Assembly (NCBI GenBank): GCA_910583755.1
Contig: CAJTZO010000001.1
Coordinates: 26,043 to 90,042, forward strand
Direction: 5' to 3'
Source of the DNA: an uncultured Clostridia bacterium
Lineage (GTDB): Bacteria; Bacillota; Clostridia; Lachnospirales; Anaerotignaceae
DNA length: 64,000 bases
Shown: piece after piece, positions 35,529 through 44,108 of the stretch
How the letters are laid out: the number at the start of each line of letters is the position of its first letter
How positions within the stretch are numbered: the first letter of the stretch is position 1
The notes under the pieces: generated by a model
Databases searched by the model: none
What the model was told of the DNA's origin: nothing
The model's input: only the letters and a program-made list of their open reading frames with translations
Program-made: the position numbers and the translations under genes

Positions 35529-36455
35529 TTAATCTATAATTCCTTTTATATCTGCTATGTCTTTAATATCATATTGTTCCATATAATTTTGAATCCCGTT
35601 TATTGTTTCAATGGTAGCCATTGGATTTGAAAAATTTGCAGTTCCAATTGCAACTGCCGTTGCTCCAGCCATAATAAACTCAATCGCATCTTCTCCATTT
35701 GCAATGCCACCCATACCAATAATTGGTACATCAACTGCTTTTGCTGTTTGATATACCATACGAACAGCTACAGGTTTTATTGCAGGTCCAGAAAGTCCTC
35801 CTATTTTATTAGCTAAAACAGTTTTTCTTTTATGAATATCAATTTTCATTCCTTGCAATGTGTTGATAAGAGATAAGGCATCTGCTCCTCCACAGACAGC
35901 GGCCCTTGCAATTTCTGTAATATCTGTTACATTTGGTGTTAGCTTTACAATAAGGGGTTGTTTTGCACACTTTTTTACTTCAGCAACAACTTTTTCTGCC
36001 ATTTTAGGCTGCGTTCCAAATGTAATACCACCTTCTGTAACATTTGGACAGGAAATATTTAATTCTAGCAAATCAACATCTGCATTTGCTAATTTTTCTG
36101 CAACTTGGCAATATTCTTCTATAGTATGTCCACATATATTAACAATGATTTTTGTATCATACTGGCGTAAAAAAGGTATATCATTTTGTATAACATAGTC
36201 CACACCCGGATTTTGCAAGCCGACTGAATTTAACATACCTCCATATGTCTCTGCAATACGAGGGGCATTGTTTCCTTTCCATGCAACATTTGCAACCCCT
36301 TTTATAGTAACTGCTCCTAATTGGTTTAAATCTACAAATTCCCCATATTCTTTGCCAGAAGCAAAGGTTCCTGAAGCAGTAGTAACTGGATTTTTCATAA
36401 TGACACCAGCAATGTTGATAGATAAATTTCTATGTGATGTTGAGAAATGATTCAT
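35529..36455 (-). CDS. pyrD: Dihydroorotate dehydrogenase, catalytic subunit (type 1B)
   Basis: This FMN TIM-barrel enzyme oxidises dihydroorotate to orotate. The catalytic Cys136 in ELNISCPNV marks class 1; overall sequence (NPVTTASGTFASGKEYGEF) is of the NAD-linked type 1B, which normally works with the iron-sulfur/FAD subunit PyrK. No pyrK is adjacent here, so it must be elsewhere, or the enzyme uses another acceptor. The ATG at 36455 has an AAGGAG site and gives 308 residues; a longer in-frame reading overlaps that site. Confidence 0.94.
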   Translation of the reverse strand: MNHFSTSHRNLSINIAGVIMKNPVTTASGTFASGKEYGEFVDLNQLGAVTIKGVANVAWKGNNAPRIAETYGGMLNSVGLQNPGVDYVIQNDIPFLRQYDTKIIVNICGHTIEEYCQVAEKLANADVDLLELNISCPNVTEGGITFGTQPKMAEKVVAEVKKCAKQPLIVKLTPNVTDITEIARAAVCGGADALSLINTLQGMKIDIHKRKTVLANKIGGLSGPAIKPVAVRMVYQTAKAVDVPIIGMGGIANGEDAIEFIMAGATAVAIGTANFSNPMATIETINGIQNYMEQYDIKDIADIKGIID

Positions 36456-36490
36456 CGTTTTTCTCCTTTTTCTCATGTTATAATTTAGAA

Positions 36491-36519
36491 ATTATAGCAT
36501 AAAAATTATTTTTATTCAA
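36491..36519 (-). promoter_or_regulatory. Promoter of pyrD-pyrE
   Basis: On the - strand, TTGAAT (36519-36514) and perfect TATAAT (36496-36491) are 17 bases apart, 36 bases before the ATG. The leader is too short for a PyrR attenuator. Confidence 0.75.
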
Positions 36520-36554
36520 GTTTTGGTTTTTAGATTTCTCTTTTCGTATATAAT

Positions 36555-36588
36555 AAAAATCTCCTTTCCGATTTGGAAAAGAGATTTT
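36555..36588 (-). terminator. Terminator after the FolT-like gene
   Basis: AAAATCTCC-TTTCC and GGAAAA-GAGATTTT arms (36556-36569 with 36575-36588) form a hairpin with runs of T on both sides. On the - strand it lies just beyond the stop at 36595. Confidence 0.7.
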
Positions 36589-36594
36589 TTATTT

Positions 36595-37125
36595 TTAATA
36601 GATATGACGATTTATAATGTGATAGTGCGACAAAAATTTTGTCACAGTATATACCATTACTAAATTGATAGGATATTGTAAAATAGCTTTATAAACACGT
36701 GGTATAGCAAATAAAGGAGAACCATACATTATAAAAAGCCATATTGGAGATAATATTAAACTAATAATAATGGTATACAATAATACTGCACCTGCCACTC
36801 GCATTAATGTAATCTGTTTACGATACAACAAAAGTCCAAATAAAAAACCAACTACAAAAGCATTAATCGTAAAGCCAACAAAATAGTAGCCAATTGGTTT
36901 TGTAATAAATCCTACCACATCTCCAAGTGCACCTGCAATTCCCCCAATGATTGGACCATATAACATACCACAAACAGCAATAGGTAAAAAAGAAATCCCT
37001 ATTCTTAAGGTATTGCCAATCATAATATTAAAATAATTTAATATCACATTAAGCGCAACAAACATTGCAACTCCTGTTAAAACTCTTGGCTGTTTTAAAG
37101 TTTCCATTATCGTTTCTTTTCTCAT
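36595..37125 (-). CDS. ECF transporter S component, FolT-like
   Basis: The 176-residue membrane protein has about six hydrophobic segments and resembles the folate-specific S component FolT (TLRIGISFLPIAVCGMLYGPIIGGIAGALGDVVGF). S components bind a vitamin and pair with a shared EcfA-EcfA'-EcfT module encoded elsewhere. It follows the Ni/peptide-type ABC importer after 70 bases but is probably independent. No THF riboswitch consensus is visible upstream; the gap is too short. The ATG at 37125 has a GAGGAG site. Confidence 0.8.
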   Translation of the reverse strand: MRKETIMETLKQPRVLTGVAMFVALNVILNYFNIMIGNTLRIGISFLPIAVCGMLYGPIIGGIAGALGDVVGFITKPIGYYFVGFTINAFVVGFLFGLLLYRKQITLMRVAGAVLLYTIIISLILSPIWLFIMYGSPLFAIPRVYKAILQYPINLVMVYTVTKFLSHYHIINRHIY

Positions 37126-37195
37126 AAATGGCTCCTCTCATTTTTGATATGTGTTTTGCAAAAATATAGCATATATTGTTAAAAAAAGCAATATA

Positions 37196-37795
37196 TTATT
37201 TTAAATAAATTTGCTCTGTAGTCACTTGTTTTAATAAATCAATATCATGACTCACTACAAGTAATCCTATTTCTCTTTTTTCTGTTTCCTGCAATAAAAA
37301 ATGCCATATTTGACTTTGTGTTACAAAATCTAACATTGTCGTAATTTCATCTGCTAATAAAAAGCGTGTTTTTTCTCCTAATGTTCGTGCAATACAAAAT
37401 CTTTGTAATTCTCCACCAGAAAGTGTATTTGGAAAACGATACAGCCAACTTTGTTGGATTCCCAACCTAGTTATAATTTCTTCTGAAATAGCATCTCCTT
37501 CTGCTAATGTCTTTTTCATAATTAGTCTTGGATTCACAGCCATATCAGGATGCTGCCATATCATTTGTACAGGGCAATATCCATTTTGTGGTAAAGGTTT
37601 TCCATCTAATAAAATACTTCCTGCTGTTGGTTTTAAATAACCTGATAATAATTTACAGAGTGTTGTTTTTCCAAACCCACTAGGTGCAATTATACCAATC
37701 CGTTGTGTACTTTCTATAGAAAAAGATATATTTTCCAATATAAAACGCCCCTTTTTTTCATAGCGAAAAAAAATATTTTTTGCTTCTAATAGCAT
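37196..37795 (-). CDS. ABC importer ATPase subunit (NikE/OppF-like)
   Basis: This is the second ATPase of a nickel/peptide-type importer. At 199 residues it is short for the family. Walker A (GPSGFGKTT-like, here APSGFGKTT) is near residue 37, the ABC signature is LSGGELQRFCIARTL, and Walker B is FLLADEITTMLD. Asp in Walker B is followed by Glu, as required. The ATG at 37795 has an AGGAGG site and overlaps the end of the first ATPase gene by 10 bases. It lacks the C-terminal oligopeptide-binding extension that OppF proteins usually have. Confidence 0.88.
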   Translation of the reverse strand: MLLEAKNIFFRYEKKGRFILENISFSIESTQRIGIIAPSGFGKTTLCKLLSGYLKPTAGSILLDGKPLPQNGYCPVQMIWQHPDMAVNPRLIMKKTLAEGDAISEEIITRLGIQQSWLYRFPNTLSGGELQRFCIARTLGEKTRFLLADEITTMLDFVTQSQIWHFLLQETEKREIGLLVVSHDIDLLKQVTTEQIYLK

Positions 37796-38682
37796 TGTTT
37801 TTCTCCTCCTATAAAAAGACATTTTACAATACTTTCTCCTTTTACAAAATAAGGAATTTTATTTATTGTACATTCTTTTTTTGCTTTTTGACAATAGTGT
37901 GCAAAAGGACAACCCTCTATACTTGTCTGCTGAATAGGACTATGATAAAATCCATTTTTAGGCATAGATTTCCATAACTCTTTTGTGTAATAATGATATA
38001 ATGTATCTTGTGATTGAAAATTAATGGCTTTTGCTACTTCCATAATTTCGCCATTATACAACACAACAATTTTATCTGCTGTTGAAATTGCTAAATCTAA
38101 ATCATGTGTAATCATTAATACACCAGCTCCCATATCTGCCATTTCTCTAAAATGACTAACTACCTGTTGTGCCATTTTTTTATGAAGTCCCGGTGTTGGC
38201 TCATCTGCAATGACTAATTTAGGTGTTTCCATCAATGCAGATGAAATAAATACCCTTCTTGTCATACCTCCAGAAAGCATAAAAGGATATTTATAAACTA
38301 CAGATTCTTCCATATGATATTTTTTGAAAAGATTCTTTACCTTTTCCAAAGATTTTTTATCCTTTTTTCCTTTTGCTACTTGAATCCCTACTTTCATTAA
38401 AGGGTCTAAATAAGATGTATTTTGTGGGATTAATACAATTTCATTTCCTAATAATGTTGCTTTTTTTTCTTCTGTTAAAATAAAGCCTTTGTATTTTATG
38501 GTGCCACTACATATGACATTTTCTGGTATAATTCCAATAATACTATGTGCTAATATACTCTTTCCAGAACCACTTGCACCTACTAATGCTACGAATTCCT
38601 TTTCTTCAATAGTTAGAAAAAAATCTTTTAAAATATTTCTTTGTCCTGCTGTAATTGTAATATGTTCCATTTCTAATAACAT
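37786..38682 (-). CDS. ABC importer ATPase subunit (NikD/OppD-like)
   Basis: The first ATPase of the importer has 298 residues. Walker A is GASGSGKS (about 34-41), signature LSGGMTRRVFISSAL and Walker B LVIADEPTPGL. The C-terminal extension ends with a Cys cluster (CPFAHYCQKAKKECTI...C), like the four-Cys metal motif of OppD/DppD. The ATG at 38682 has an AGGTGAG site and begins one base after the permease stop; a GTG three codons earlier is possible. Confidence 0.88.
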   Translation of the reverse strand: MLLEMEHITITAGQRNILKDFFLTIEEKEFVALVGASGSGKSILAHSIIGIIPENVICSGTIKYKGFILTEEKKATLLGNEIVLIPQNTSYLDPLMKVGIQVAKGKKDKKSLEKVKNLFKKYHMEESVVYKYPFMLSGGMTRRVFISSALMETPKLVIADEPTPGLHKKMAQQVVSHFREMADMGAGVLMITHDLDLAISTADKIVVLYNGEIMEVAKAINFQSQDTLYHYYTKELWKSMPKNGFYHSPIQQTSIEGCPFAHYCQKAKKECTINKIPYFVKGESIVKCLFIGGEKQCY

Positions 38683-38683
38683 C

Positions 38684-39478
38684 TTACTCACCTAATTTCT
38701 GCTCATAATAAGTTTGCAAACATTTTCCTAAATAATAAAAAAGTAATACTATAAATACTAACATACAACCTGGAAACACTGCAAACCACCATCTACCTGT
38801 TACAAGATATTGCATACTTTCAGAAAGCAACGTACCAATAGCTGGCTGATTACTCTTTAATCCAAAGCCCAGAAATGTAATACTAGATTCATGCAAAATG
38901 GTATGTGGAAAAAGTAATATCCAACCTATTATACATTGTGGCAAGACATGAGGTATCATATGATTTTGAAATAAATATAATTTACTTTTTCCTAACTTTT
39001 CTGCAACTTGTATGTAGGTACTTGCTTTTAATTGGAGAAGCTCTCCACGTATTAAACGTGCTAAAGAAGTCCAATGGGTAAGAGCAATCCCTAGAATTGC
39101 TCCTTTGATGTCTCTACCCATTACAATAGATAGCACAATCAATAATAAAATATGTGGCAAACCTATAATAAAATCAATAAGCCATGTAATAGTAGCATCA
39201 ATATTTTTATTTCCAAAGGCGGAAATTGTTCCTAAAAAAATTGCAATGATTGTACTAATACTAGCAGAAATTGTTCCAATTAAAATGCTAATAGAAATTC
39301 CTCGTAATGTTCTAAAAAAAAGGTTTCTGCCTAACCAATCTGTACCAAAAGGATAATCCAAACAAGGTGGCATATTTTTATGAGCAAAATCTGTAACAAG
39401 TGCATTATCTTTACAAAAGTATCCAACTATAGTAAATATGCTTAACAATAATAATAGAAACAGTATTCTTTTTTTCAT
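38684..39478 (-). CDS. ABC importer permease (NikC/OppC-like)
   Basis: This is the second membrane permease, 264 residues. It has an N-terminal membrane segment, the conserved PFGTDWLGRNLFFRTLRG linker seen in DppC/NikC proteins, and the EAA-type loop (GIALTHWTSLARLIRGELLQ...). Four to five further membrane segments follow. It overlaps the upstream permease gene by ATGA, so it is coupled to it. Confidence 0.9.
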   Translation of the reverse strand: MKKRILFLLLLLSIFTIVGYFCKDNALVTDFAHKNMPPCLDYPFGTDWLGRNLFFRTLRGISISILIGTISASISTIIAIFLGTISAFGNKNIDATITWLIDFIIGLPHILLLIVLSIVMGRDIKGAILGIALTHWTSLARLIRGELLQLKASTYIQVAEKLGKSKLYLFQNHMIPHVLPQCIIGWILLFPHTILHESSITFLGFGLKSNQPAIGTLLSESMQYLVTGRWWFAVFPGCMLVFIVLLFYYLGKCLQTYYEQKLGE

Positions 39479-40458
39479 ATTTCTTTCCCCTTTAATTGTA
39501 TACGTGGGTCAATGATATGATATATAATATCTGCTAAAAAATTTCCTCCGCAAACAAAACAAGCACAAATTACAACAACTGCTAAAAGTAAAGGCATATC
39601 TCCCCCTAATCCTGCGGTTACTGCAATTTGTCCTAATCCCGGATAAGAAAAAACTTGTTCTGCTAAAATAGAACCACTAAAAATTTCACTGATGGATGCA
39701 AACTGCAAAGTAATTGCTGGTAATACTACATTCCTCAATCCATGCTGCCACACAATTTGCTTTTTTGTTTTTCCTAATGCTTTTGCAAATAAAATATAAT
39801 CACTTTTCAGTACACTAATCATTCTTTCTCGTGTATGTAATATAATATTGGGCATACCAGCAACACTTAAAACAAAGGTAGGCAATATAGCATGATGTAT
39901 TTTATCAAATAAAGAAACATTTTCCACCATAACACCAATGGGAACACTAAAGCCAATAGGAAACCATTTTAGCCAAACAGCAAATATCATTAATACAATA
40001 AGCGCGAACCAAAAAATGGGTGTACTAGAAAATAAAATTGCAATATCTTTTATTATACTATCTAGAATACTCCCTTCTTTTATGCCTGCAATAATGCCAA
40101 ATGTTACACCCAATATTCCTGATAATAACCAAGAAGCTAACAATATCCAAATAGAATTTAATAATCTTTGTACTATCACATCATATACTGGTTGACGATA
40201 TAGCAAAGATATTCCCATATTACCAGAAATAAAATCTTTTATCCATTCAAGGTAACGTTCCACTACATTTTTATTTGTTCCCCAATAGTTTTGTAGTTGT
40301 TCTATTTGTTCCTGACTCATAATACCAAGTGCAGTTTGTCCGATATTGGTTTGTAAAGGGTCTATGGGAGAAATAGTCATAAGAAAAAAAGCTGCTATAC
40401 TAATTGCTATAATTAGTAAAACCATACGAATACCATTTTTTAAAATATATTTTATCAA
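39475..40458 (-). CDS. ABC importer permease (NikB/OppB-like)
   Basis: This 327-residue permease has the usual N-terminal membrane segment, an extracytoplasmic part with PIDPLQTN, then the binding-protein-dependent transport domain with the EAA loop (AKALGKTKKQIVWQHGLRNVVLPA). The family covers nickel, peptide and opine importers. It follows the binding protein gene after 13 bases. The substrate is inferred from context only; see the binding protein. Confidence 0.9.
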   Translation of the reverse strand: MIKYILKNGIRMVLLIIAISIAAFFLMTISPIDPLQTNIGQTALGIMSQEQIEQLQNYWGTNKNVVERYLEWIKDFISGNMGISLLYRQPVYDVIVQRLLNSIWILLASWLLSGILGVTFGIIAGIKEGSILDSIIKDIAILFSSTPIFWFALIVLMIFAVWLKWFPIGFSVPIGVMVENVSLFDKIHHAILPTFVLSVAGMPNIILHTRERMISVLKSDYILFAKALGKTKKQIVWQHGLRNVVLPAITLQFASISEIFSGSILAEQVFSYPGLGQIAVTAGLGGDMPLLLAVVVICACFVCGGNFLADIIYHIIDPRIQLKGKEI

Positions 40459-40471
40459 AATTATTCTCCTT

Positions 40472-42040
40472 TTATTTCCATGTCCATGTATCTATATTAT
40501 TTAAAAGTGACCACCCATGTCCATGTGGATGTATTTTTTGCTCTGGAATTGTAAGTCCTTGCTTTACAAAATACAAATGCTCTACATTACAAATCCATAC
40601 CCATGGAATATCTTGTATAATACCTGTTGTACCATCCCATTGTGCTTTTTTCCAAAGAGAATAACTATCTTCTAAATTAGTACTTTTTAACGCTTCATCC
40701 ATATAGGCATCTACTGCTTTATTGTGATAAGGAGAATATCTTGCATTTTTTCCATTTTGGCTATGATAAATATTATATAATTCCATAGGTGTATGTGCAC
40801 CCCATCCCCAAACAAGAGGTTGTGATTGTGCTAAATCATAAGCAATATCCCAGCCTACACATTCTGGTATTACTTCTAATCCAATTTCTTTCATATTATT
40901 ACAAAATTCCTCTGCAATGCCTTGTCTGATGCTATCAGAAGGTGGATATAAAATAGAAAAGGTAGCTTTAATACCATTTTTGCTTCTAATACCATCTTCT
41001 CCAATTATCCAGCCTGCATTATCTAATAATTCCTTTGCTTGTTCTAAATCATATGGTACTTGCGCATCTTGATACCATGGTGTATTATCACAAATGCTAT
41101 AAGCAGAAGAAGCATAACTATTTAATATATTAGATATGATACTTTCTCTGTTTAAAGCAAGATTGATAGCCTGACGGACAGCAATATCACTTGTTACATC
41201 ATTTCCATATAAAACACCATCTTTTTCTTCTTTTGGTTGTGCTGGCAAATTAATTCCTCTATTATCTAATGATACAACAGAATATAATTCATAATTTGGA
41301 ACAGAAATGTCTGCGTAAGTGGCAGAAGTATAAGAAACATCCGCTTGACCAGCTTGGGCTGCTGCAAGAGAAATTTCTTCTTCCATAAACAACACAATAA
41401 CATTTTTTATTTTTGGTACATTTCCATAATACTTTTCATTCGCTTCTAATATTATTTGCTGTCCCTTATCCCATTGTTTTAAAATGTATTTTCCAGAACC
41501 AACTGGATGTTCTCCATAAGAAGGGGTATAAGCATGTTCTGGTACAATTCCTACCAATGCCATAGTATACGGCCATACAGAAAATGGTCTTGTCATATGA
41601 AATACAACAGTTTTTTCATTGATTGCTTCCGTATAATGCAACATGGTAAAATCATTTACAGAACTATTTTTCTTACAAGTATTATAGGTAAATGCAACAT
41701 CTTCTGCTGTTACCTTTTCGCCATCTGTAAAAAAAGCATCTTCCCTTATGCTAACAGTCCATGTCATACCATCTTCACTGACAGAATAATCTGTTGCTAA
41801 ATCATAATCAATCTGTAAATCATTGGTTGTAACAAATAATGTACTCTGTATAAGAGGTTCATGAGTATGCTCCCCAGCTCCCCAACCATATACTGGATTA
41901 AAACCTGCTTCCGGTTCAGAACTGACAGGCATTGTTACAACAACAGTATCCTTATCTTTTACATTTTCTTTTATCTCTGCTTTACAACCTGCCAAACTAA
42001 ACAATAGAATCAAAAGAAAAATAACCCTTTTTTTCTTCAC
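40472..42040 (-). CDS. ABC importer substrate-binding lipoprotein (NikA/peptide family)
   Basis: The 522-residue precursor has a lipoprotein signal ending in LAGC (Cys19), so it is anchored outside the membrane. The body belongs to the family-5 (SBP_bac_5) binding proteins. The EPEAGFNPVYGWGAGEHTHEPLIQSTL opening resembles nickel/metallophore binders more than peptide binders. Many His/Trp residues in the C-terminal part (HPHGHGWSLL) fit a metal or metal-chelate ligand. The start is GTG with AAGGAGG. The gene lies under a MerR-type promoter and next to the chelatase gene cbiK, which supports nickel or cobalt import. A peptide substrate cannot be excluded. Confidence 0.82.
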   Translation of the reverse strand: MKKKRVIFLLILLFSLAGCKAEIKENVKDKDTVVVTMPVSSEPEAGFNPVYGWGAGEHTHEPLIQSTLFVTTNDLQIDYDLATDYSVSEDGMTWTVSIREDAFFTDGEKVTAEDVAFTYNTCKKNSSVNDFTMLHYTEAINEKTVVFHMTRPFSVWPYTMALVGIVPEHAYTPSYGEHPVGSGKYILKQWDKGQQIILEANEKYYGNVPKIKNVIVLFMEEEISLAAAQAGQADVSYTSATYADISVPNYELYSVVSLDNRGINLPAQPKEEKDGVLYGNDVTSDIAVRQAINLALNRESIISNILNSYASSAYSICDNTPWYQDAQVPYDLEQAKELLDNAGWIIGEDGIRSKNGIKATFSILYPPSDSIRQGIAEEFCNNMKEIGLEVIPECVGWDIAYDLAQSQPLVWGWGAHTPMELYNIYHSQNGKNARYSPYHNKAVDAYMDEALKSTNLEDSYSLWKKAQWDGTTGIIQDIPWVWICNVEHLYFVKQGLTIPEQKIHPHGHGWSLLNNIDTWTWK

Positions 42041-42074
42041 AAAACTTCCTCCTTAAAAATGTATAATTATCAAT

Positions 42075-42105
42075 ATTATACTACTTAGAGTAAACTCTAA
42101 GTCAA
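42075..42105 (-). promoter_or_regulatory. MerR-type promoter with 19-bp spacer and palindromic operator
   Basis: On the - strand, TTGACT (42105-42100) and perfect TATAAT (42080-42075) are separated by 19 bases. The spacer is filled by the palindrome CTTAGAGT-TT-ACTCTAAG (42084-42101). An overlong 19-base spacer with a dyad operator is the hallmark of promoters activated by MerR-family regulators, which twist the DNA. It lies 35 bases before the binding-protein gene. No merR gene is present in the window. Confidence 0.85.
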
Positions 42106-42126
42106 TGTTTTTATCAGAGAAAAATA

Positions 42127-42921
42127 TTATAAAATCATAGGATTCCTTTTGATAGCATTTTGAATATGTTCTATAAAAATATTTTGTATAGAAGGATATT
42201 CTCCTAAAGCTTTTTCTATTGTATAAACAGTATAACCTTGCGACATTATTTTTGTTTTCCAAGTATCCCCTACATCATCACAAATATCATATCTTGTATG
42301 TTTTCCTGTTACTATCAAAAATGGCATAATGTAAATGATATTAGAACCTATTATTTTCAATTTTTGCAACAAGGTATTAGATGGATTTTCTAGGGTATCC
42401 ACAAGAATATTGGGATATCCTTTTGCTAAAAAACAATCATTTAAGATAGAATAAGAAGTATCCTTAAAGTGCTTTGTACCATGTCCTATTAACACAAAAG
42501 TATCTTTTTTATTCCATTTTATTTCTGCTATGATTGCTTCTGTTACCTTATCATAATCTTCAACAGAGGATAATAAAGGCGCACCACATCGTACATCTAT
42601 TACATTTTTATAAGGTTCTATCATATCCAACATCTTTTGATATTCCATACCATGCATAATATAAGTGGGCTGGCAAATAACGGTATGATAACCTGCTTTT
42701 ACTATTTTATCCATAGCCTCTTTTACAGTGTCAACAAAAATTCCCTTCTTTTTTAGTTTATCAATGATAATTTGACTTGTAAAAGCACGATATACAACAC
42801 TATTTTGATAAACAGCTTGTATTTCATTTTCTATTTGTTTGATTGTTTTTTTGAAACTATCCCTATAACTTGTGCCAAAACTAACAACAAGAATTGCCTT
42901 TTTTTGTGTTTGCAATATCAT
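42127..42921 (-). CDS. cbiK: Anaerobic cobalt (or nickel) chelatase CbiK
   Basis: CbiK inserts Co2+ into sirohydrochlorin without ATP in the anaerobic cobalamin route. The protein has 264 residues with the opening ILVVSFGTSYRDS and the two chelatase His residues: His147 (LIGHGTKH) and His208 (FLIVTGKHTRYD). The QPTYIMHGMEYQ segment near residue 85-95 provides the conserved Glu. No other cobalamin gene is nearby, so it may be a solitary copy for cobalt or nickel tetrapyrroles. It lies 11 bases after the VWA gene and is probably the last gene of that operon. Confidence 0.88.
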   Translation of the reverse strand: MILQTQKKAILVVSFGTSYRDSFKKTIKQIENEIQAVYQNSVVYRAFTSQIIIDKLKKKGIFVDTVKEAMDKIVKAGYHTVICQPTYIMHGMEYQKMLDMIEPYKNVIDVRCGAPLLSSVEDYDKVTEAIIAEIKWNKKDTFVLIGHGTKHFKDTSYSILNDCFLAKGYPNILVDTLENPSNTLLQKLKIIGSNIIYIMPFLIVTGKHTRYDICDDVGDTWKTKIMSQGYTVYTIEKALGEYPSIQNIFIEHIQNAIKRNPMIL

Positions 42922-42932
42922 TCAGTCCTTAT

Positions 42933-44108
42933 TTATTTTTTATCAAAATTGTTTAATTCATATCCTTTTAATGCAGCAGTCAACAATTCTGGTAATCTTT
43001 CTGGAGTACAAGCAAAACAAGGAATTCCTAACCGAGCAATTTTTTGCGCCATACTTGCACTATAATAAGGCTTTCCTCCATCTGCTATAGCAAGAAGGCT
43101 AATAACTGTTACACCTGATTCTTTCATATCTTCTAATTTTCGTAAAAGTGAAGCCTGATTCCCACCTTCTTCTAAATCAGAAATCAAAAAAAATAAGGTT
43201 TTAGAAGGAGATTCAATAAATTGTTGACAATAGGTAACTGACTTATTAATATCTGTGCCACCACCCATTTGTATCCCAAAAAGTAAATCGATTGGGTCAT
43301 CTGTTTTTTCTGTTAAATCAATGATAGAAGTATCAAATGCAACAATTCTTGTTTTAATTGCATTCATACTTGCCAAAATACAAGCCATAACAGAAGAATA
43401 CAGGATAGATTCTCCCATAGAACCACTTTGGTCAATATCTAATATCACTGTCCAATGATTAACTTTATTTGCTCTGTCAAAAAAATAAACTTTCTCTGGT
43501 ATAATTGCCTTTAAATCCACATTGTAATTTTTTAAATTTCTTGCAATGGTATGTTTAAAATCAATGGCAGATGCAGCAGGCAAAGGGGAATGAGAATGCT
43601 TATTTAATGCAGCAACAACTGCTCTTTGTATATCGCTTGCAAGCATTGCATTGATTTGCTCTACAATTTTTTGGATATAGATTCTTGCACTTGCCTTGGA
43701 GCGCTGTGGAATTTGGTCTTTTAACAATAATATGGTTGCTGCCATATTTACATCAGGTTCTAAGTTTTCCAACATTTCCGGTTCTAAAAAAAGTTGTTTT
43801 AATCCTTTTCTCTCAATCGCGTCATTTTGTATCATAGTTACAATATCTTTATCAAAAAGAGAACGAATATCTCCCAACCATTTTGATAGCTTTGGTGCAG
43901 AAGAATTATTTCCTGCACCTTTTCCCGAAAGTATTTTTCCTTCTCCACCTCCATAAATACTAGCAAGTGCTTCATCCATCAAAAATTGCTGTTCTGAAAG
44001 TGTAAAATGATTCATATTTGAAAATTGTTGCTGTGTATCCTGTCCTAATATCAATCTCCAACGTGCTAATTTTTTTTGTATTTCTTGTTCTGTTATATTT
44101 TTCATCAT
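42933..44108 (-). CDS. VWA domain protein of the MoxR system
   Basis: The 391-residue cytoplasmic protein has a helical N-terminal part (1-215) and a C-terminal von Willebrand A domain. The metal site is intact: Asp226, Ser228 and Ser230 in LDIDQSGSMG, and the Thr/Asp of GGGTDIN (about 281-285). VWA proteins of this kind work as the partner of MoxR AAA+ ATPases and recognise a substrate through the metal site. The ATG overlaps the stop of the DUF5682-like gene (ATGA), so the two are coupled. It belongs to the SWIM-HEAT-MoxR-DUF5682-VWA operon. Confidence 0.9.
   Translation of the reverse strand: MMKNITEQEIQKKLARWRLILGQDTQQQFSNMNHFTLSEQQFLMDEALASIYGGGEGKILSGKGAGNNSSAPKLSKWLGDIRSLFDKDIVTMIQNDAIERKGLKQLFLEPEMLENLEPDVNMAATILLLKDQIPQRSKASARIYIQKIVEQINAMLASDIQRAVVAALNKHSHSPLPAASAIDFKHTIARNLKNYNVDLKAIIPEKVYFFDRANKVNHWTVILDIDQSGSMGESILYSSVMACILASMNAIKTRIVAFDTSIIDLTEKTDDPIDLLFGIQMGGGTDINKSVTYCQQFIESPSKTLFFLISDLEEGGNQASLLRKLEDMKESGVTVISLLAIADGGKPYYSASMAQKIARLGIPCFACTPERLPELLTAALKGYELNNFDKK

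Noticed and set aside
37126..37195. THF riboswitch before the FolT-like gene
   Set aside because: The gap is only 70 bases and does not show the conserved core.
42041..42126. Cobalamin riboswitch before the nickel-type importer
   Set aside because: The region is too short and is fully explained by a MerR-type promoter and leader.
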